This document shows positions 52,133-61,100 of a stretch of DNA of 64,000 nt, in pieces. The notes beneath the pieces were generated by a model that worked only from the letters and a program-made list of their open reading frames with translations, searched no databases and was not told the DNA's origin. Each line of letters opens with the position of its first letter. Within the stretch, counting starts at the first letter, position 1. Source of the DNA: Mongoliitalea daihaiensis (GTDB lineage Bacteria; Bacteroidota; Bacteroidia; Cytophagales; Cyclobacteriaceae); contig NZ_CP063779.1 in assembly GCF_021596945.1 (NCBI RefSeq), positions 3,322,001 through 3,386,000 on the forward strand, written 5' to 3'. A program made the translations under genes and the position numbers.

Positions 52133-55100
52133 TTTTTAAAGTTTTCCATTGCTCGTCTGTATAATCATCGTAAGCTCTTCCTTTCGGATATAAAGCATCG
52201 GGATTTTTTCTTGATACTGCGTATCCCTGCGATACCAAGAACTCCTGAACAGCAGGATCAGCTGTTACTGCTACGGCTCCTGCATTAACTATCTGCATAA
52301 GATCAGTGTCGGGGCCGATAAAAACAAGTGAATCCTTTGTAACAGTATTCTGCGTTTGCGCTTGTGGCTGAGACTGAGAAACATTATTTTCTTCTACTAC
52401 AGGAGCTATATACTGTTTGCTTGGCTGTGAATTGACCATTGAAGGTTCATACAGATCAGGCCTAAAAACAGGAGATTGCTCTTCTGTGAATCGGATGTAT
52501 TCTCTTTCAAATTCAACTGTTTCTTGAGTCTTATTAGAAAAAAACTGAACAGCCTTTTTCTCTCGTGTAACAAACATGACTTTAGGACCTTCCTTGGTCA
52601 TTAATATCATGCCTTCTTTAGCAGTTGCAGCATTTATAAAGTTTGCAAGATCAGGGTTATCCTCTAACTGCTTTTCTTCAACCTCTATGATCGTCTCATT
52701 CTTAGGCCCTAAAGTGATCTTAATACCATCAATGTATTTTGCATTATCATCAGCAGTAACAAGTTGATTGTATTCATCTGTGTTTCTGTAACTAACTTTT
52801 TTAGCCGCATTGATTAAATCAGAAGATTTCATCCTTGGGAGTAGTTGCATGTTTCTTTGATAGAACATGCTAACAAAATCACTCATAGGTTCATTGAGGT
52901 ACATATCAATGAAGTCGTAAGCATTATGGTAATCATCATCGCCCAAGTACAAGGATTCATGGTCGAAACCCTCATTAAGAAATTCTCCAACTCCTCTAAG
53001 TGCCATTTCAATTTTATTATCTACACTTATCGGGTTTTTTACATGCCTGCTTAGAAATTTAAAATCAGAATCTACCTCTTTAATAGCACGTGCAGCTATG
53101 TCTACTACATGTTTTGGCATAATCTTGGACATACTGAAACCTCCCAGATTAAAACCTTTATTGATAGCCATGTAATAAACAAGTGCATTTTTCACATTTA
53201 CAGTGTTCCCATTGTATTCAACATTAGGGATCTGCTCAAATGCTTGCCTGATTTCTTCCAGCTCAGTTTCTCCAAAATCTTTCATCACACGGACTTCAAG
53301 TTTTGAAAGCTTACCTTTTCCTGAAGCAAGAACTTTTGGGGCCTGATCAGAAACAATAGGCGTCAACAATGACATAAACTTATTTCCTGCAAACAGATGC
53401 TCATTGTCCTTGATGATCCTTACAAAGATTTCATTGAACTCGATGGAGGTCAAAGGTTCTCCGTCAAGCAAACGAGAATCAATACCATTCCTTTCAAGGT
53501 TCCTGAAAATAATGTTATTGTAAAAATGCTTGTGGAATAAGGCCTTTTCGTCTGCATTCATTCGTTGCATGGCATCGCTATAAAACCCATCAAAGAAATA
53601 TGAGGCAACAATCATGTTGTCCGCATACATATCCCTCATGAGACTAAAAAGCTCATACTGATAACGATAGGATGGATGGTTGAATATTTCTCCCGACAAC
53701 TGAGGCTTATTCGAAAAAAAGGCTTTATCTATCTTATCCTTAATTGACTTAAGTTCAAGGAAGTTTTTAGGGTTCTTGGAAAACGACGTGGCCAATGTTC
53801 CACCGCTTCTTGTGGTTCTTGAAAGACCTGAGTAATACCCGAACTTTTCAATGATGTTCATTTGGTCAACAATAGCCTTTAAAGCTTCTGCTGCTTTTTT
53901 GTTAGGATCAGTTACGCGCGAAGCAAAGACATCGAGTAGATCTTGCGCTGACTTTGCCTCAAGAGCAGATTTTGTTTTGTTTCCGGAAAGGTACATTTCT
54001 TCCAGCTTCTCAGCAGATATGTTTCTGAAATCCTGAACAATTCCTGGCCCGTTGATAACACTTTCATATTGGAAGTTAGGATCGAGTTTTTTTGCAAGTC
54101 TTTCATAGATCGACAAAAGTATTTTTGTATTGTCTCCATCTTCTCTTTGCGATGTAATAGAGCTTCTTGACTCGGTTAAACGAACAAGGTCTCGAATTCC
54201 AGGCTGGTTGATAAACATGAGTGCGTAATCCAATGTAACACCATGAGAAATCATATCCATTAGTACATCACCTGTTACAAGGTTGATATTGTTACGGCCA
54301 AGAACCATCAACTTTACGTTATCTGTTGCACCATTGATCAGCTGCACAAAAGAGTCAGTAATCATTTTACCCTCAGAGTCAACGAGCGGATAACCTTTGT
54401 TTGCTCCATCTATATTGTATTCACGGAAAAATTCAAATGACTTACTACGCATATCAACCAGCCTAACGCCTGTCTGGCTAAATACAGAGTAGATGCCAAA
54501 ATAGGATGCCGAAGAACCAATAAATGCCTTACCCACCGAGTTTAGTTTCATCAATTGAAGCTGACGTGCAAACCCCCAATGATCGTGTCTTGGATCAACA
54601 GTAGGTTTGTATGTTTCCCGCTGTTCATCGCTTAAAGTCATGTAATGGTCTTTTTGCTTGTCGGAAAGGGAAGCAAATTTTTTCTTATCCTTACCTTTAA
54701 GACTTGAAAAGAATTCCGCATGCTTTTCTGACATAGAGAAGTAAATAGCCCTGTCTTCCAATGTGTCGGTAGATACAGGCGTCGTTACCTCATTATAGTT
54801 TTTCGGATGGGTGAGTACGTTGAATGCGATATCAAACATTCTGTCCATTTGCTTTTCAAGTCCTCCTGTGTGATGCCAAGTGAAAAGACCGTCCACGTCA
54901 AAGTCAAATCCAAGGATAGCAGGCCCTTCTTTTGGAGAAACCAGAACGTTTCCAAGTTCCTGTGGTATTGTGCCAACGATACGTGCAGGAATATTGGAAG
55001 CCTTACCTGTGGTCGGGATACGAGTTGATATTAATCGAGTTCCCAATGGCAGTCCGGCATTTTCAGGAACAAGAACATCTGCAGGAAAAATCACTGGTTG

Positions 55101-58100
55101 ACCATCTGCATCTTCAATAATTCCTGTCACATCATTGACAAACCATACACCGTCTTTGACATTAATCCTGAAAGTATCAATATCAACGGTATGGAGTTCA
55201 TCAACCGTTCTCGGACCTGCCCATTTTAGTTTATGGGTCTGCTGGTTTTCGTTAAAGTATTCTTCAAGCAAAGCTTTTTTCTGTGCTTTTTCCGTCTCTG
55301 TCAAGGCAATGGAGTCATATCCGTAATCGGAAAGGTTGACATATTTGTGCCCAGGTTTATTAGGAAGAGAGCCAAGCTTGTTGAAAAGACTTGACATCAG
55401 GTTTTGAGCAAGCTCAGCCGTAAAAGGGTGGTCAAGAATATTGGTTTTGTTGTCCTTCAACCATTCAGCAATAGGGGAGGTGTGCGCTCTGGATCCAAGC
55501 TCCTCGATTAATTTAGCTTTTACAGCTTCAATACTTGTAAGTGAACCATCTTCAATCGCCTTTTGTAGCTGCCTTCTTAGGATAGTTGCTTCAATCGTGT
55601 AGAATTGTAGCATATCCTGAAAGTTCCCATTGTCAGCAAGCTGTTTGTGTATCTGAACACCGCCCGAAATGGTAGAGCCTTCTTCATCTACTGAATGCTC
55701 AGGGTCATTCTGCAGACCAAATTTATCAAGGTCAAAATCCTGCGTTGTGTATTGCTCGTCGGTAACAAGGTTGCTATTAGTAATCCCTACTTTTACCCCT
55801 GAATTAAATAACCCCATATCCGCACCCGAAGCATAAAACTTACGTGCAAAATCTAACTGGTTCGGGAATTTTTCGTAGTGCGCAGCATTCTTAGGATCAT
55901 TCGGATCCAAAATAACTGCCGTTGATAATTTCAGATATAAAGGCTTTGCCCTGTCGAGGTCTTTTTCATTGATACCAAACATAACAGGCTTAAAGACTTT
56001 TTTAAACCCTGAAAAGTGACCGTATGCTTTTGTCATTTCACGGGCAAACTTTTCGGTTACGTAGCCTTGTGCATCAGTCCTTGTACCCGCAACCGTATTA
56101 GTACGGCTGTCGTCTATCTCATACCTTCCTTGATCATTCATTCGAATTACAGGAAGGTCTGAGAATGTCTTGTCACCTCTGTCACCTACATCTTCGAACA
56201 ATGCAAGTTTTGCAGTAGGACGTCTCCATACACCACGGTAATAAGGAGCCATTGGCCCTGCCATACGCTTGTTTACATCACTGAATCCATCATTACCCTT
56301 ATAGAAGCCATAGTCTCCCATCAAAAGCTGTGAGAGGTGGAATCTGTTAATTGCATAGGTAGGATAAAACTCGTTGACGTAAATTTCAAACTTACGCTGT
56401 TCAAGCTCTTTGCCATAGGTAGCAAGTGCAGAAGGAAGCTCTTCGGTAGCCTTTTGGATAGCTGCTCTTAGGTCTTCAACTTCGGCAACAAGTTCATCTG
56501 CATTTTCCTGTCTGGAAAGCATATAGCTTTCTTTGCGAGAAAGCTCCGATTCAAGCTTTTGAAGCGCAATCCTTGGGTCTTTTGCTTTAACAAATCCATC
56601 GTTTACTGGAATGTTCAAACCTTTGGAAACCATTTCATTGTAATGCTGCTCAGCTTCTTGCCTGATTTTGGAAGCAATGTTTTTGGCAGCAGTCTGAAAA
56701 TCGTAAACTGTTTTACCACTGGCATCTTTGGTTTCGTTTACAGGGAACCCATAAAAATAAAGTCCTTTGTTGAATATCCTGCCCGGCAAGTACATCGTCT
56801 GTCCGTTACGCTCGACTGTTTCATAGTGAACGCCTTTGATCAACGAATTTAAAGCACTCGGCTTCTTGAGCTTTCTTGGCTCTGTCGCAGAACCAAAATC
56901 TTTCCCAAATGCAAAACGGACTTCTTTTTCCTCTCTTTTGAACTTTTCAAGTTCGTAGGTTAGGATATTGGTAATCTCCCCTTCAAGTTCGTTTGATGCA
57001 ATCCTTTCAAGGTTAAAGCCGTATAGTGTAGGCTTATCGGAAGGGATATCCGATATATGGACATACTGGTTGTTGTAATCGTAGTAAGCAACAAATCCAG
57101 CAAGATTGGCAAATGCAAAATCAACCTCTGTGGATTCCGAATAGGTAGTTCCTTGATCCATGTTACGCACACCCGACATGATCACGTCAATAGGCTTTCC
57201 GTGGCTTTTGGCAATGGTACGAAGAACCCTGTTACGTTTCCATGCTTCCATGGTGAGCATTCTTGTTCTACGGCCGTTTTTGTCAAAAGAAAGGTCTTCC
57301 ATCATTTGGTCAAGTCCTGACTTTACTTTGGTAGAAAAACGCTTTTGACCCTTCGGATCAAAGTAAAATTCATCCGATTGGTTGACCGTATTGTGGAACA
57401 GAAGTGTATCGGCCATCCTTCTTGTTTCTGCCGTCTCAAAAGAACTGATGTTTTTTCCTGAAAGTCCGTTGAAGAAGTTTGAATGGACAAAGAATGCGTT
57501 CTGAAACAGCAATGCAAGGGTAGGGAAGTCTCCCTTATTTCCACTCGCTTTTGAACCAAACATTTTCTTGTGCTCAAAATTGGTTGTGGAATAGGTGTAT
57601 GCCTTGCTCCTTATTTCCTCTGCATAGCGGTTTTTTCTGTTCCTGTGCTCAATCTGCATCTGATTGATCAGCTGAACGTCAGGCTGAACAGGTGTGAACC
57701 CTTGGGGATCGGCTTCTTGAAGTCTCTTATTCTGGATTTCAATATCCATCAGGTACCTGTCCAAGTCTTCCTGATGCTCGGAATCCATCTGATTCAACGT
57801 AAGGTTAAGAGCTTCTTCGCTAAAGCCCGGATATCTCGCAGTCATCGAACGCGGGATTTCAACTCCAAGAACAGCGTAGAATGCATGAACAAAATCTTCC
57901 ACCTCAGCAACCATGTCGTCGGTAGCAAAAGTCATGAAATAATCGTTCAGACCGCTTCCTTTCAGAAGGGAATCCATCAACGTGTTTTTGCCTTGCTGAT
58001 ACTCAGGGGCAGCAAAGTTTTGAATCTTGTTGAAGAACTTAAATACCTGCTCCTGTGAAATTTGACGGCCAGTAAGCTCAAAGTATTTATCTGCTACTTC

Positions 58101-61100
58101 TTGTCTAAATCCTTCGATACCTATTCCTTCTGCTTTTATACGGTTGAAGGTGTCCTCAATCTTTTTGAGTATAGCAGCATGGTTTTCGTCCTTCATCTTT
58201 TTTCTGCCATTGAAGTAGACGAATGCACCGCCGTTTTCATTTGGCATCATGGTTACAGAATCTACCCTTCTTTGCGACCCAAAAGCAGTAAACAAGGAGT
58301 TTGCACCCATAAAGCTCACCACACCGTCAAAGTTGGCATTTGGAGCTGTATAATAATTATACAAAGCCGTTGCTGTACGGATGATTTCATCTTTACTAAG
58401 TTCGGACTTGTTACCGTTGATGTCTGTAAATTCCCCTTTCCATGCGATTTCAAAAAGCTTTTGACGAATTTGAACTGCGCTATCTGATTCTTCGGCAACC
58501 GCCTTAACCATTTCATTGGCGAAAATTGGATTAACCTTATTGCCCTTTAAATCAGTAATGTTAAGCGCATTAGTATTGACAATTGGTCTTGAATAATAGT
58601 TATGCAATGCTTTAGCAATTTGCTGCTCTCGCTTTGTTAGATTTTCATCTGAACGTAACCTGAACATATTCTCAACCATTTGATCATAGGAAGACGCATT
58701 CCTTGTTGCTTGGAAAAGAATGTTTTTTGCATCCCTGAATTCAAGCATTTGATTTTTACCTGTTTCAGGATTGTGGTAGTGCAGGTGTTCGATCTGCGCT
58801 TTGGTGATACCAAAAACAGTGCTTTCAGGATTTAATCCTTCTCCTGACCAATCTTGTCTGATTCCTTTGGAAGCTTCTTTAAGGTACTGCTCGTAGGAAT
58901 TGAATCCAATTACATCTTCAAAGAACACATCAAATTTATCCTGTGCGTTTTCACCGGTAAAGCCAAGTTGTCTTGCAATTTCCCGCTGTTGTTCGCTAAA
59001 CTCACTACCTGTAAATAATTCCTGCGAAGAATTTACTAACCCAAGAAACGAGTTTAAAAGCTGTTCATGCGAGTAAATACCCGACATGGCTTTGTATCGG
59101 ATCGTGTTTTTTATCTTATCACGGACATACCAGATCCGCTCCTGGAACGGGTCTCTTTTTTCAAGGTCGTTGTAAAAAGAAAACTCAGGCTCGATTACAG
59201 ACTCATACAGGTCTTGATTGTACTGTCTGTTTAGCTTTTGAGCTTCATCCAAACTCAGAACCCTTGAAAGATCAGCTCTCATGTTTTCGTCCTGAGAAGT
59301 GATGGTATCAATGGTATCTGCTGCAACAATGTTCTCCCTTGGAACGCGTACACGGTCACTGGCATAGTTAAATTCTACCCTTGGCATAAAACCCATGCCG
59401 CCTTTATTGTCAAGGATTTCAAAACCTCTGGCCAACAAATCTGCTTCATGAGCTTCGTTATCTTTGTAGCTCAACACTCTTTTAATACCAGAATCAGGAT
59501 TTCCTGGCTCATTGTAAATTACAAACGCCTTCGATCCCGGACTTCCTTTTATCCTGTTGACATTTACAGGGATATAGGCATTTCCTTTAAGCAAACGTGC
59601 AAGTCTTGGTTTAGCAAGGTCTGGGGCAAAACCGATGACTCCTTTTGTTCCGTCAGCAAATGTATAGACAATCTGTACTTCACCCTGAACACGGTTTTCA
59701 CCGATGCCAAAAAATTTGCTGTTGTTGAGCTGCAGGAATGTTTCTCCTGTAAAGCCTTCACGCATGGCCTTCATAAAATTATCAGTCATTTCCCTTGCCT
59801 GTCTGGACTCCATATTGTTGTCGTTTTCAGGGAGGAAGTCTGCAAAGGCGTGGTGTTTTTTTAGCGAGCTTGAAGCATTAGGGTTGAATGTATTGGTATT
59901 TAGATTTTCCTTTACTCCATAACGGTTAAAAAACTGTCGTCTGGTAACAGTTCTGTCTCCATCTTTTTCTTGCCAAGTAAAGAGAAATGAGTCAGTAGCT
60001 CCAAAGTAAATGATCTTAAGAGTCTTCATAGAAAGACCGTCCTCACCGTCCTTTAGGAGTTCTTGAATCACAAAGTCCTCCATCCTTGCTTCAAACTGCC
60101 TGATCTGGCTTTCTGTCATCTTGTAGCCAAGCTCACTCATACGGTGAACAATGCTCAATGGCACGTATTCCCAGCTGTAATAAGTGTCTTCATTATCTAT
60201 AACCACAGAAGGGTTAAACATAGATAAGTCCGAACTTGTGGCACTAAGCATCGGCTCAGTAACAAAATACTTGTTTGTCTCAATGAAGTTGGCAGATTCC
60301 AAAGCTTCAGATAAAAGTGTTCTCCTGTCCGGATTGAACATGGAAGCAAAAGAATTGAAAACGCCCTTGAACAGATCAACAACTTCTTTGAGAACAGTAC
60401 GCACAGAAGTCTTTTCAAATCGTTCGTACCCGTACTTTTGCTTGACTGTATTCTTGTTCTTTTTTGCATTCAGATCATAACTATCGAGCAACACTTGGAA
60501 ATCTTTGTTAGACAAAGCTTCTGCAAAAAACTCTTTTACCAACGTGTTTGACTGAAACAAACGCTGATCAGGAGATAAAGAAAGATGGTCATTAAGTATT
60601 TTCGAAAAGAAGTAAAGGTCTTTTGATTTGCCTTTATTGCCGAGTTCAGTACCAACAAGATCAATTAAGTTCAGGATCCTTTCGAAAAGCAATGCATCCT
60701 GTGATTTCATCTTAGGATTTTGTGTATACCTTAGATATGCAGCATGCATTTTGTTGATGGCCACATCAAAGAGACTGTGCGTGACCTCGTGTACAAGCTT
60801 GTGGAAAAGATCGTCCTGTAAACGCTGTAATTCATCAGCTTCCTGTTTGTTCAGCCCTTCTGTATGTTTTCTTACTATAAGATCAGTCATTCTTAAACGA
60901 CTGAAAGAAATAAACACCGTACCGCTTCTTGCTTCATGGAAACCTCTGGCAGTATCTCCGACAGGTGTGTTTCCCGGGATGAAGGTCAAGGGCTTTGCGC
61001 TTTTGGATATCATATCCTCCAAAGCCTTTCTTTTTTCCTCGTTTTCAATGAAGCTTAAAATATCATCTTCATGATTTAAAGAATGAAGAACAGTTTCAGT

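Noticed and set aside
57570-58487. Plus-strand frames of 162 and 141 codons opposite the giant gene
   Set aside because: Products look like reverse translation of the giant protein, without motifs or start signals.
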